Assembly (NCBI GenBank): GCA_043101835.1
Contig: JBICHM010000239.1
Location: 1 to 12,226 of the forward strand
Reading direction: 5' to 3'
Source: JBICHM01 sp043101835
GTDB taxonomy: Bacteria; Planctomycetota; Phycisphaerae; Phycisphaerales; UBA1924
DNA length: 12,226 bases
This document shows, in pieces, positions 1-6,453 of the stretch; the stretch's first letter is position 1, and the number at the start of each line of letters is the position of its first letter. Below the pieces are notes generated by a model. That model saw only the letters and a program-made list of their open reading frames with translations. It was not told the DNA's origin and searched no databases. Both the position numbers and the translations under genes were made by a program.

Positions 1-537
1 GCCGGGGAACGCATCGACACCCTGGACGACCGCGCCCTCACGCGCTTCCGACGGCGCGGCGTCGGGGTCGTCTTTCAGTCCTTCAACCTCATTCCCACGC
101 TCACCGCCCGAGAGAACGTCGAACTCCCAGGCGTCATCGCCGGTGAGCCGGCAAGCGCGCTCAAGAAGCGCAGCCTCGAACTGCTCGACGCCCTCGGCGT
201 CGCCGAGCGCGCCGACCACCGGCCCGAGGCCATGAGCGGCGGCGAGCAGCAACGCGTCGCCATCGCGCGCTCGCTCGTCTTCGATCCGCCCGTGCTCCTC
301 GCCGACGAACCCACCGGCAACCTCGATTCGCACTCCAGCGACCGACTCTGGCGACTGCTCGGCGAGCTCGCCGGACAGCGACAGATGACCGTGCTCATGG
401 TCACCCACGAGCCCGCCGCCGCGGCCCACTGCCGCAGCGTCTACATCCTCGCCGACGGCAGGATCAGCGGGACATTCCAGACGGAGGGACTCGATGCGAG
501 CGGCGTGGCGGCTCGCTATCAGCAGTCTGCTGGCTAG
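1..537 (+). CDS. ABC transporter ATP-binding protein, LolD/MacB/YbbA type (5' partial)
   Basis: This is the nucleotide-binding subunit of an ABC complex working with the permease encoded next. The frame is open from base 1, so the start codon and Walker A loop lie upstream of the window. Visible motifs, in order, are the Q-loop (VVFQSFNLIP, bases about 67-96), the ABC signature (MSGGEQQRVAIARSL, from base 232), Walker B with the family-typical LLADEPTGNLD (about 295-327), and the H-loop (MVTHEP, about 397-414). The phrases FNLIPTLTARENV and DEPTGNLD are characteristic of the LolD/MacB/FtsE branch, which powers FtsX-like permeases in lipoprotein, lipid or peptide export rather than solute import. 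The ATG at 232 is the internal Met of the signature region and is not a start. The stop at 535-537 lies inside the permease gene (44-bp overlap), so the two are almost certainly one operon with coupled translation. The substrate cannot be told from sequence. Confidence 0.95.
   Translation, partial: AGERIDTLDDRALTRFRRRGVGVVFQSFNLIPTLTARENVELPGVIAGEPASALKKRSLELLDALGVAERADHRPEAMSGGEQQRVAIARSLVFDPPVLLADEPTGNLDSHSSDRLWRLLGELAGQRQMTVLMVTHEPAAAAHCRSVYILADGRISGTFQTEGLDASGVAARYQQSAG
483..488 (+). promoter_or_regulatory. Shine-Dalgarno site of the permease gene
   Basis: GGAGGG lies 5 nt before the ATG at 494, inside the last codons of the ATPase gene. It fixes the permease start at 494 and supports translational coupling of the pair. 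Confidence 0.75.
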
Positions 538-3058
538 GCGCCTCCGCACCGGGCTCCTCGCCGGCGCGGTCGGGCTATCCGCTGCGCTGATCGTCGCCGT
601 CGCCTGCGCGATGGCCTCCGTTACAGCCACCATCGAAGACCGCGTCGCCGCCACCATCGGCGCCGCTGACCTCCGCGTCCGCGATGTCGGCGATGAGCGA
701 TTCGACGAGTCCGTCATCGACATCGTCCGCGCCTGGTCTGAGGTCGTCGCCGCCTCTCCGCGCTCGGAAGCCCCCCTCCCGCTCATGCCCCCCGCCGGCG
801 GCCCCGCTGTCACGGCGCTCGGCGTCGGCGTCGAGCCCGCCGCGGAAGGCCGCATCCGCAAGCCGACGCTTGCCGCCGGACGCGCCGTCCAGGCCGACAA
901 CGAGGTCGTGCTCGACCCCGCGCTCGTTGATGAGCTCGCCGTCGAACTCGGCGACACCGTCGCCGTCGCGCGCTTCGGCGAACCCATCTCTCTCACCATC
1001 GTCGGCGTCGCGCCCCGGCAGCCATTCTCGATGGCCGTCACGCGTCCCCAGGCCGGGGTGACGCGCGACACCCTTGCGCGCATCGCCCCCGGCAAGGGCG
1101 CGCCGCTGCGTGTCGATCTCGCCCTCCGCGAGGGCGTCGACCCCACCGAGTACGCCGAGCTGCGCGGTTCGGACCTGCCGCCGGGCGTCCTCGTCGAGCC
1201 CACCGCGCGCGTCACCAGCGGCCTCGGCGACACCGTCCGCGCCAACCAGATCGGCCTGGCCATCTGGTCCACCCTCGCCTTCCTCGCCGCGGCCTTCATC
1301 ATCCTCACCGGCCTGACCACCAGCGTCGCCGAACGCCAGCGCGAACTGGCGATCACGCGCTGTATCGGCGCCTCGAAGGCGCAGGTCGGCGCGGCGCAAC
1401 TCTTCGTCGGCGGCGCACTCGGCGTCATCGGCGCCGCGATCGGCATCCCGCTCGGCGTCGCGCTCGCCTGGGCCGCGTCGATCATCTACGCCGAGCACCT
1501 GCCCGCAGGGCTGAAGATCCCGACGCTCTGGATCGTCGCCTCGATCGCCGGAGGCGTCGCGAGCGGCCTTATCGGCGCGCTCTGGCCCGCCTGGAAGGCC
1601 GCCTCCACCAGCCCCATGGCCGCCATGCGCTCGAGCGCTGAACGCCTTGGCCCCCGCGCACTGGTGCTGCTCGCCGGCGCAGGCGTCTCGCTGCTCGTCT
1701 TCCAGGCGGTGATGATGACCGCCAGCCCCGACGGACAGGTCGCCTACTGGACCTATGTCCTCCTCGGCGCGCCGGCGATGTTCATCGGCTACTTCCTCCT
1801 CGGCGCACCCGCGGCGGCCGTCGTCGGCGCCGTGGTCTGCGCCCCCGTCGCCGCGATCATGCGCGTGCCCCGGCGCCTTCTCGTCGCCGGGCTGCGCTCA
1901 ACCCTCCTCCGCCACGGCTTCACCGCCGGCAGCCTCATGGCCGGCCTCGGCCTCATGACCGCCATCTGGACGAACGGACGCAGCCTCCTCGACGACTGGA
2001 TCGGCGCGATCGACTTCCCCGACGCCTTCGTGCACGCCATCCGAGGCGTCGACGAAGACTCCCGCACACGCATCGCCGACCTCCCCTTCGTCACCGACAC
2101 CTGCGCCATCACACTGCAGAACCTCGACACCCAGTCGTTCGGCGTCCGCGCCCTCCGCGCCGTCGGCAGCACCTTCATCGGCTTCGAGGTCGAACCGTTC
2201 TTCCGCATGACCAGCCTCGAGTGGATCGACGGCGACCCCGAAACGGCGAAGCAGCGACTCCTCGAGGGCGGCGCCATCCTCGTTGCGCGCGAGTTCACCG
2301 TCGCCCACGGCATCGGCGTCGGCGACTCCTTCCCCGTCACGCACAATGGACGCGACTGGGAGTTCGAAGTCGTCGGCGTCGTCGGCTCCCCCGGCCTCGA
2401 CCTCGTCAGCAAGTACTTCGATGTCGGCAAGGAGTTCCGCGACCAGGCGCTGCACGCCGTCTTCGGCTCGCGCGGCGACCTCATCGAACGATTCGGCAAC
2501 GACGCCGTGCAGTTCATCCAGATCGACCTCGCCGACGACATCGACGACGAGGAGGCGATGCGCCGCATCCGCGACCAGCTCGCCGGCACGCTCCTCTCCG
2601 CCGGGTCCGGTCGCGAGATCAAGGAGACCATCGGCGACATCGGCACGAACACCCTGCGCATCGTCTCGAGCGTCGCCATCATGGCGATCCTCATCGCCTG
2701 CTTCGGCGTCGGCAACGTCGTCGTCGCCGGCATCGATGCGCGCCGATTCGAGATGGGCGTGCTGCGCGCCGTGGGCGCCGGCGGGCCCATGCTCGCGCGC
2801 CTGGTCGTCGCCGAGATCCTCGTCGTCGCGCTGACCGCGTGCGTGCTCGGCGCCGCGATGGGGCTGCAGGCCTCCTGGGCCGGCGCCGAGCTCTACCGCA
2901 TGCTCGCCGGCCTCAGCCTGCGCCTGCGGCCGCCCCTCGGACCCATCGCGCTCGGCTGGGGCATCGTCATCGGCTTAAGCGTGCTCGCCGCCGCGCCGGC
3001 CGCATGGACCCTCGCGCGCCAGCGCCCGCGCGCGTTGCTCAGCGCGACACGAGGCTAA
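494..3058 (+). CDS. FtsX/MacB-type ABC transporter permease, 10-TM YbbP-like
   Basis: Membrane subunit (854 aa) of the ABC complex whose ATPase is encoded just upstream. After a short basic N-terminus comes TM1 (about residues 20-42), then a large extracytoplasmic domain (about 43-250). A first FtsX core follows (about 254-380) with the cytoplasmic coupling motif ERQRELAITRCIGAS at 280-294. Further hydrophobic helices lie at about 388-410, 418-450 and 476-492. A second extracytoplasmic domain (about 495-718) precedes a second FtsX core (about 719-850) with the matching motif RRFEMGVLRAVGAG. Two FtsX cores and about ten helices fit the YbbP-like long permeases rather than four-helix MacB or LolC. 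Such proteins act as mechanotransmitters for lipid, lipoprotein or peptide release, not as classic importers. The start is set by a GGAGGG site 5 nt upstream. The stop is followed at once by a strong hairpin (3063-3082). Helix limits are estimates by eye; the substrate is unknown. Confidence 0.9.
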   Translation: MRAAWRLAISSLLARRLRTGLLAGAVGLSAALIVAVACAMASVTATIEDRVAATIGAADLRVRDVGDERFDESVIDIVRAWSEVVAASPRSEAPLPLMPPAGGPAVTALGVGVEPAAEGRIRKPTLAAGRAVQADNEVVLDPALVDELAVELGDTVAVARFGEPISLTIVGVAPRQPFSMAVTRPQAGVTRDTLARIAPGKGAPLRVDLALREGVDPTEYAELRGSDLPPGVLVEPTARVTSGLGDTVRANQIGLAIWSTLAFLAAAFIILTGLTTSVAERQRELAITRCIGASKAQVGAAQLFVGGALGVIGAAIGIPLGVALAWAASIIYAEHLPAGLKIPTLWIVASIAGGVASGLIGALWPAWKAASTSPMAAMRSSAERLGPRALVLLAGAGVSLLVFQAVMMTASPDGQVAYWTYVLLGAPAMFIGYFLLGAPAAAVVGAVVCAPVAAIMRVPRRLLVAGLRSTLLRHGFTAGSLMAGLGLMTAIWTNGRSLLDDWIGAIDFPDAFVHAIRGVDEDSRTRIADLPFVTDTCAITLQNLDTQSFGVRALRAVGSTFIGFEVEPFFRMTSLEWIDGDPETAKQRLLEGGAILVAREFTVAHGIGVGDSFPVTHNGRDWEFEVVGVVGSPGLDLVSKYFDVGKEFRDQALHAVFGSRGDLIERFGNDAVQFIQIDLADDIDDEEAMRRIRDQLAGTLLSAGSGREIKETIGDIGTNTLRIVSSVAIMAILIACFGVGNVVVAGIDARRFEMGVLRAVGAGGPMLARLVVAEILVVALTACVLGAAMGLQASWAGAELYRMLAGLSLRLRPPLGPIALGWGIVIGLSVLAAAPAAWTLARQRPRALLSATRG

Positions 3059-3059
3059 A

Positions 3060-3082
3060 GAGCCCCGAGCGCGAGCTCGGGG
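3060..3082 (+). repeat. 23-bp hairpin unit, copy A
   Basis: The unit is GAG followed by an 8-bp perfect stem, CCCCGAGC (3063-3070) and GCTCGGGG (3075-3082), around a GCGA tetraloop of the GNRA type. It begins one base after the TAA of the permease gene and ends directly at the stop codon of the convergent ATP-grasp gene. An identical copy lies inverted at 3118-3140. There is no T-run, so it is not a classic intrinsic terminator, although the stem is strong enough to act in termination or in protecting the 3' end. Confidence 0.8.
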
Positions 3083-4006
3083 TCAGTCGTCCGATTGCTG
3101 AGTGAGCGTGCGGGTGTCCCCGAGCTCGCGCTCGGGGCTCCTTGTCAGCGCGTCCACCATTCGCGCCACCGCATCCTCGCTCAACCGGAAGAACAACTCC
3201 GGCTCGATGCACTCGAGCTCCATCAAGCGCACGCCGTCCGGCGTGTCAATGACATCGACGCGCGCATAGCGGGGGGCCACCGGCGCCGCCGCCACGGCGC
3301 GCAGCGCCAGATCGACATCCGCATCGCGCAGCGCCGTCGCCTCGACGGTTCCGCCGAAGTCGCTCTGACAGCGGAAGTCGCCGAATTTCGGGCGCTTGAC
3401 GACACAGTGCGTGACGTGGCCGCCGATCACCATCACCGAGCGCTCGCCATCGCGCTCGATCGCCGGCTCGTAGCGCTGCACCAGCGCCGGCCCGCGTTCG
3501 AGCAGCGCCGCCAGATGTCGCGCCGCCCGATCCGTGTCGCTCGACGCGAACCGCTCCGTGCCGAACGCCGTCGCACTGACCGTCGGCTTCACGACGAACC
3601 GGTCCCAGCCCCGCGCGCCGACGATCCCCTCGATCGAATCCCCGCCATCCGCCTCGACGACGACCGTCGGCGTGATCGCTACGCCCGCATCCTCCAGATC
3701 CACGAGGTACCGCTTGTCCGCGTTCCAGCGTACGAGCGCACGTGGGTTCGCGAGATTCGTGACACCGGACACGCGTTCGCCCCACGCAAGGAAGTCGTCC
3801 GCGCGCAGGTGGTAGTCCCAGGTCGAGCGGATCACCACGACATCGAACGACGCCCAGTCCACCGCGCCGTCGTCCCAGCGGGTGTGCGTCACCGATGCGC
3901 CCGCCCGTGCCAGCGCCGCCGCGAGCGGCGCATCGTCGGGCGCGCCGGCGGGGGTCTCCTCACAGCAGGCAAGGGCGACTCGGCAACTGGCAGGCGACGC
4001 TGACAT
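3083..4006 (-). CDS. ATP-grasp domain protein, DcsG-like
   Basis: A 307-residue member of the ATP-grasp superfamily, enzymes that join a carboxylate to an amine or other nucleophile through an acylphosphate. It resembles the family annotated after DcsG, the O-ureidoserine cyclo-ligase of cycloserine biosynthesis, and more distantly glutathione synthetase and RimK. Visible marks are RSTWDYH (60-66), NPRALVRWNADKRYL (87-101), the nucleotide-binding strand FVVKP (137-141), ALVQRYEPAI (174-183) with the following ERSVMVIGG, RVDVI (249-253) and the metal-site region MELECIEPELFF (262-273). The start at 4006 is preferred over an ATG at 4078 because GGAG lies 6 nt upstream and homology-like sequence begins here; the longer form would run almost up to the divergent MOSC gene. 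The last 20 residues look non-native: SPERELG (290-296) is encoded by a copy of the hairpin repeat. No cycloserine genes are nearby, so the substrate is unknown. Confidence 0.85.
   Translation of the reverse strand: MSASPASCRVALACCEETPAGAPDDAPLAAALARAGASVTHTRWDDGAVDWASFDVVVIRSTWDYHLRADDFLAWGERVSGVTNLANPRALVRWNADKRYLVDLEDAGVAITPTVVVEADGGDSIEGIVGARGWDRFVVKPTVSATAFGTERFASSDTDRAARHLAALLERGPALVQRYEPAIERDGERSVMVIGGHVTHCVVKRPKFGDFRCQSDFGGTVEATALRDADVDLALRAVAAAPVAPRYARVDVIDTPDGVRLMELECIEPELFFRLSEDAVARMVDALTRSPERELGDTRTLTQQSDD
3118..3140 (-). repeat. 23-bp hairpin unit, copy B, inside the ATP-grasp gene
   Basis: It is identical to copy A (3060-3082) but on the minus strand, 35 bp away. Read in the ATP-grasp frame it encodes SPERELG near the C-terminus. 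Its stem halves are 3118-3125 and 3130-3137, and the loop reads GCGA on the minus strand, which is the sense of the gene that carries it. Confidence 0.8.
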
Positions 4007-4092
4007 GGAATACTCCAGGAAGGGCCGGGGATCGTACAGTCCGTCTGTCGACCGCCGACTGTTCCGCCGAACCCGCACCGCGAGCCGCCGCC
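4007..4092. promoter_or_regulatory. Divergent intergenic region, ATP-grasp/MOSC
   Basis: These 86 bp must hold the promoters of both divergent genes. I see ACAGTC (4036-4041) and its inverse GACTGT (4057-4062) 15 bp apart, and GTTC-N4-GAAC at 4061-4072. A weak -10-like TACGAT lies on the minus strand (4036-4031) with no good -35. None is strong enough to name a regulator. Confidence 0.3.
4013..4016 (-). promoter_or_regulatory. Shine-Dalgarno site of the ATP-grasp gene
   Basis: GGAG on the minus strand lies 6 nt before the ATG at 4006-4004. It decides between this start and the in-frame upstream ATG at 4078. Confidence 0.6.
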
Positions 4093-4569
4093 ATGCCGAC
4101 CGAAGGACGCATCCACGCCATCAACCGCTCTGACGGCGGGGTGCCCAAACTCCCCGTCGACACCGCCGAGGTCACGCCAAACGGCCTCATCGGCGACCGC
4201 CAGCGACACACCGATGTCCACGGCGGCCCGGAGCGCGCCGTCTGCATCTACTCGCTCGAAGTCATCCGTCGCCTCCAGGCCGAGGGCCACCCCATCGAAC
4301 CCGGCACGGCGGGCGAGAACCTGACGCTCGAGGGGCTCGACTGGTCGCGCGTCGATGTCGGATGCCGATTCGTCTTCGACGGAGGGGTCGAACTCGAGGT
4401 CGCGGCGTTCTGCCCGCCCTGCAAGACGATCCGCGCCTCATTCGTCGACGAGAAGTTCGGCCGCATCCTGCAAAAGAAGCACCCGGGCGAGAGCCGCGTC
4501 TATGCACGCGTGCTCAGGCCCGGGCGCCTCGGGGCAGGAGAATCGGTTCGGCTCGTCGAGCCGGCGTGA
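4093..4569 (+). CDS. MOSC domain-containing protein (YiiM-like)
   Basis: A 158-residue stand-alone MOSC domain, the fold shared with the C-terminal part of molybdenum-cofactor sulfurase and with YiiM and mARC proteins. These bind or act on the molybdenum cofactor, often in reduction of N-hydroxylated compounds. Family marks are the start GRIHAINRSDGGVPK, then GLIGDRQRHTDVHGGPERAV, then PGTAGENLTLEGLDW, and the cysteine-bearing CPPCKTI, where a conserved MOSC cysteine normally sits. The length is typical of a bare domain with no fused ferredoxin or beta-barrel part. The frame is open further upstream (an ATG at 3895), but that stretch overlaps the divergent ATP-grasp gene and is arginine/proline-rich frame-shadow sequence, so the ATG at 4093 is preferred; no Shine-Dalgarno site precedes it. 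The stop is one base before the end of the convergent fibro-slime gene. Molybdenum-cofactor binding is inferred from the family. Confidence 0.88.
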   Translation: MPTEGRIHAINRSDGGVPKLPVDTAEVTPNGLIGDRQRHTDVHGGPERAVCIYSLEVIRRLQAEGHPIEPGTAGENLTLEGLDWSRVDVGCRFVFDGGVELEVAAFCPPCKTIRASFVDEKFGRILQKKHPGESRVYARVLRPGRLGAGESVRLVEPA

Positions 4570-4570
4570 C

Positions 4571-6223
4571 TCAGTCGAAGAGGCCGGAGGAATCCGGGAT
4601 CACGCCCTCGCTCAGGAGCATGTTGATGTTCGTGCGGATCTTGAACGCGCTCGCGCTGTGGGTGCGCTGGGCGTAGAAGAAGCGGAGCGTGTAGATCTCG
4701 CCGTCGGCGAATCCCATGCGGTCGAGGTCCGCCACCTGACGCTTGCCTGCGCCAAGCCCGCCGAGGTCGATCACCATGCGGTCGTTGATCACCAGCCACG
4801 CGTCGCCGTCGCCCTCGAACTCGAAGAACTGCCCGCGGCAGGCGTCGAACTGGCCGATCGCGCCCAGCTCCAGCGAGAAGTTGCGGTTGTGAGCCATCCC
4901 CTCGTGGCCCAGCAGCTTGTTGTCCGCGAGGGTGAAGTCGCTCGCGGCGTACTCGAACACGCCCGTACCGTCGTCGATCAGCTCCAGGAAATCCTTGTGC
5001 GACGCATTCTGACCGGGCACCGTGCGGAACCACTGGCGGAACGAGCGCTGGCTGTCCACCGCGCCATTGTGCGCGCTCGCCCACGCGCCGGCCTGGTCGC
5101 CCATCTTCACGCCGCAGGCGTCGGTCGGCACGATCAGGCTCTTGTCGATGTGCAGACCGCCGGACTGCATCATGATCAGCTCATCGGCGAGCACGCGACC
5201 ATACACGTCGCCGTCCTGCTGGATGATCACCTGGGCGCCCGGGGCGTAGATCGTCGCGTACACCTCGGTGAACTGCGAGACCGAGAAGTCCAGCCCGCTC
5301 AGGTGGTAGAAGGTGACGCGCGACGGGTCCTTCGTGTTCGCGTTTACCAGCGCCTTCTGCGCGATCGCCTTCACATCGTCGTTCGTGAAGATCGCCAGCG
5401 TCGCGCCCGGCTCCAGTTCGATCCGCGCGCTCTGACCGATCGTCATCCGGCCGTCGCAAATGATCTCGACATCGCCCTTGATCTTCACGGTCGAGCCGTC
5501 GCCGATCGTGAACGCGTCGCAGCGGAAGTCCTTATCGATCGTCACATTGCTCGAGATCGTCACCGGGCCGATGCTGGCGCCGAGATCGGGCTGCACGACC
5601 GGGAGCGGGTCCGGCGCGTACGCCAGGTTGCTCGAGGCGCCGCTGACGCCCACGCTGCTCGCATCGCTCACGGCGGTGCTCACATCGCCATCGGGGCCGA
5701 CCAGCACGCTGCCGTAGATCGCCGAGTCATGCGTCAGGTCGATCGTCGCGCCATCGCCGGACTGACTGCCGACGAGCGCATCGGCCGACTGCGTCGAGGC
5801 GTAGTCGCCCTTCGACGAATCCCACGCGTCGATGACGGTGCCCTGCCCCATGGAGATGGAGCCGGTCATGTACACGCCCGTGCCCTCGGGCCAGGCGTTG
5901 TAGCCGCTGAAGTTGAACAGGTGCGGCGCGATCGGGCGCCCGTGGATGTCGCGCCACTGCGTGGCCACCTCGACGCCCGTGCCCGTGTAGGCCGGCTTGA
6001 AGTCGCCGTCGACGAAGAACGACACGTTGCCGGCGTAGTGCCCCGGCGCCGCCGATGAGTTCAGCCCGAAATCGGGATGATCGCTCAGAAAGTCGCGGAG
6101 CACCCCGTAGAGGCGAATCGTCTCCGGTTCGGCCGCCGCAGCCTGGGGCGGGAAGGCCGTGGTGAACGCCGCCGCCATCAGGGCCGCGACACTGGTCATG
6201 CGCTGCGTCTTACGTGCTGCCAT
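4571..6223 (-). CDS. Secreted fibro-slime domain protein with DUF7305-like insertion
   Basis: A 550-residue exported protein. Residues 1-31 form a signal peptide: basic MAARKTQR, a hydrophobic stretch, then an Ala-rich cleavage region before EPE. Residues 35-52 (IRLYGVLRDFLSDHPDF) match the opening of the fibro-slime domain. Its remaining part appears only at about 393-534: SFRQWFRTVPGQN, then HNRNFSLEL, FFEFEGDGDAWLVINDRMV, IDLGGLGAG and GEIYTLRFFYAQR, the usual order of that PA14-like fold. Between them, about 115-365, is a beta-rich region resembling DUF7305: MTGSISMGQGTVIDAWDSSKG, then repeated short strands (KIKGDVEIICDGRMTIG), then TEVYATIYAPGAQVIIQQDGDVYGRVLADELIM. Fibro-slime domains occur in surface proteins such as those of Dictyostelium and many bacteria and are thought to bind carbohydrate or serve in adhesion. 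The start is fixed by GGGGAGGT 5 nt upstream. There is no membrane anchor and no PEP-CTERM-like tail. The molecular role is unknown; the cell surface or exterior is likely. Confidence 0.85.
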   Translation of the reverse strand: MAARKTQRMTSVAALMAAAFTTAFPPQAAAAEPETIRLYGVLRDFLSDHPDFGLNSSAAPGHYAGNVSFFVDGDFKPAYTGTGVEVATQWRDIHGRPIAPHLFNFSGYNAWPEGTGVYMTGSISMGQGTVIDAWDSSKGDYASTQSADALVGSQSGDGATIDLTHDSAIYGSVLVGPDGDVSTAVSDASSVGVSGASSNLAYAPDPLPVVQPDLGASIGPVTISSNVTIDKDFRCDAFTIGDGSTVKIKGDVEIICDGRMTIGQSARIELEPGATLAIFTNDDVKAIAQKALVNANTKDPSRVTFYHLSGLDFSVSQFTEVYATIYAPGAQVIIQQDGDVYGRVLADELIMMQSGGLHIDKSLIVPTDACGVKMGDQAGAWASAHNGAVDSQRSFRQWFRTVPGQNASHKDFLELIDDGTGVFEYAASDFTLADNKLLGHEGMAHNRNFSLELGAIGQFDACRGQFFEFEGDGDAWLVINDRMVIDLGGLGAGKRQVADLDRMGFADGEIYTLRFFYAQRTHSASAFKIRTNINMLLSEGVIPDSSGLFD

Positions 6224-6228
6224 CGTGG

Positions 6229-6236
6229 ACCTCCCC
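6229..6236 (-). promoter_or_regulatory. Shine-Dalgarno site of the fibro-slime gene
   Basis: GGGGAGGT on the minus strand ends 5 nt before the ATG at 6223-6221. It is the strongest ribosome site in the window and rules out the in-frame upstream ATG at 6337. Confidence 0.8.
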
Positions 6237-6272
6237 TCAACGCCCCGACTCGTCGCACGCCACGCGGCGTCC

Positions 6273-6310
6273 TCGACGGTCGTCGTGCTGGGATCCACAT
6301 GGACCGTCGA
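6273..6310. repeat. 9-bp inverted repeat with 20-bp spacer
   Basis: TCGACGGTC (6273-6281) is mirrored exactly by GACCGTCGA (6302-6310). It lies 50 bp upstream of the fibro-slime start, so it could be an operator or a hairpin in that gene's 5' leader. Confidence 0.5.
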
Positions 6311-6316
6311 ATTCAA

Positions 6317-6326
6317 CCCCCCCCCC
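6317..6326. repeat. Homopolymer tract of ten C
   Basis: Ten consecutive C (G on the minus strand) directly follow a TTGAAT-like hexamer (complement 6311-6316). It is the only long homopolymer I noticed in the window. Confidence 0.9.
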
Positions 6327-6441
6327 TCCAACGCCAAACGAAAATCGTCGCCCCGAGAACGTCGCCCTGCCCCGAGAGGGCGAGCGTGTGAAGCGTGGCA
6401 AACTGGGCAAGCGCTCGCCGCCGGGGCGTCCGAGAACCCCC

Positions 6442-6447
6442 TACCCT
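6442..6447 (+). promoter_or_regulatory. Putative leaderless -10 box of uvrB
   Basis: TACCCT (TANNNT form) occupies -12 to -7 relative to the ATG at 6454, and no Shine-Dalgarno site is present. This is the placement of the -10 element in leaderless genes of Deinococcus and actinobacteria. No -35 is recognisable. Confidence 0.4.
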
Positions 6448-6453
6448 CCTGCC

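Larger units (their letters stand above)
3060..3140. terminator. Possible bidirectional terminator of convergent genes
   Basis: The perfect 23-bp arms at 3060-3082 and 3118-3140 could pair across a 35-nt loop, or each could fold alone. Each unit has its GNRA loop on the strand of one of the two converging transcripts. The position between a plus-strand and a minus-strand gene end suits a shared terminator. The terminator role is inferred only: there is no U-tract on either strand, and one arm lies inside a coding region. Confidence 0.4.
6224..6453. promoter_or_regulatory. Divergent control region, fibro-slime/uvrB
   Basis: These 230 bp without a gene carry an inverted repeat at 6273-6310, a TTGAAT -35-like hexamer on the minus strand (6316-6311) without a good -10, a C10 tract (6317-6326), and two overlapping stem options near uvrB: 6362-6368 with 6377-6383, and 6379-6386 with 6412-6419. 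A TACCCT box lies 6 nt before the uvrB ATG. No LexA-type box of the familiar forms is visible. Confidence 0.45.

Noticed and set aside
3060..3140. CRISPR-like repeat pair
   Set aside because: Only two copies, in inverted rather than direct orientation, with no spacer series and no cas genes.
3083..4006. Cycloserine biosynthesis locus
   Set aside because: The ATP-grasp protein resembles DcsG, but no other dcs-type gene is near; this family is widespread and mostly of unknown substrate.
4061..4072. LexA/SOS box before the MOSC gene (GTTC-N4-GAAC)
   Set aside because: The Gram-positive SOS box has the half-sites in the opposite order (GAAC-N4-GTTC), four-base arms are common by chance, and the excision-repair genes here have no such site.
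3895..4092. 66-residue N-terminal extension of the MOSC protein
   Set aside because: It overlaps the ATP-grasp gene on the other strand and shows only frame-shadow composition; the MOSC domain is complete from 4093.
4355..6058. A 567-codon plus-strand frame over the fibro-slime gene
   Set aside because: It overlaps the MOSC gene end and is antisense to a protein with a signal peptide, strong ribosome site and recognisable domains; the translation is Arg/Ala/Val-rich noise.
6396..6411. Sigma-54 promoter before uvrB (TGGCA ... GCAAG)
   Set aside because: GG and GC are separated by 8 nt, not the required 10, and the TTGC half is not present.
6214..6453. 80-residue N-terminal extension of UvrB
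   Set aside because: Low-complexity Pro/Arg/Ser sequence with no UvrB homology; it covers the divergent promoter region, overlaps the fibro-slime start, and the conserved protein starts at 6454.
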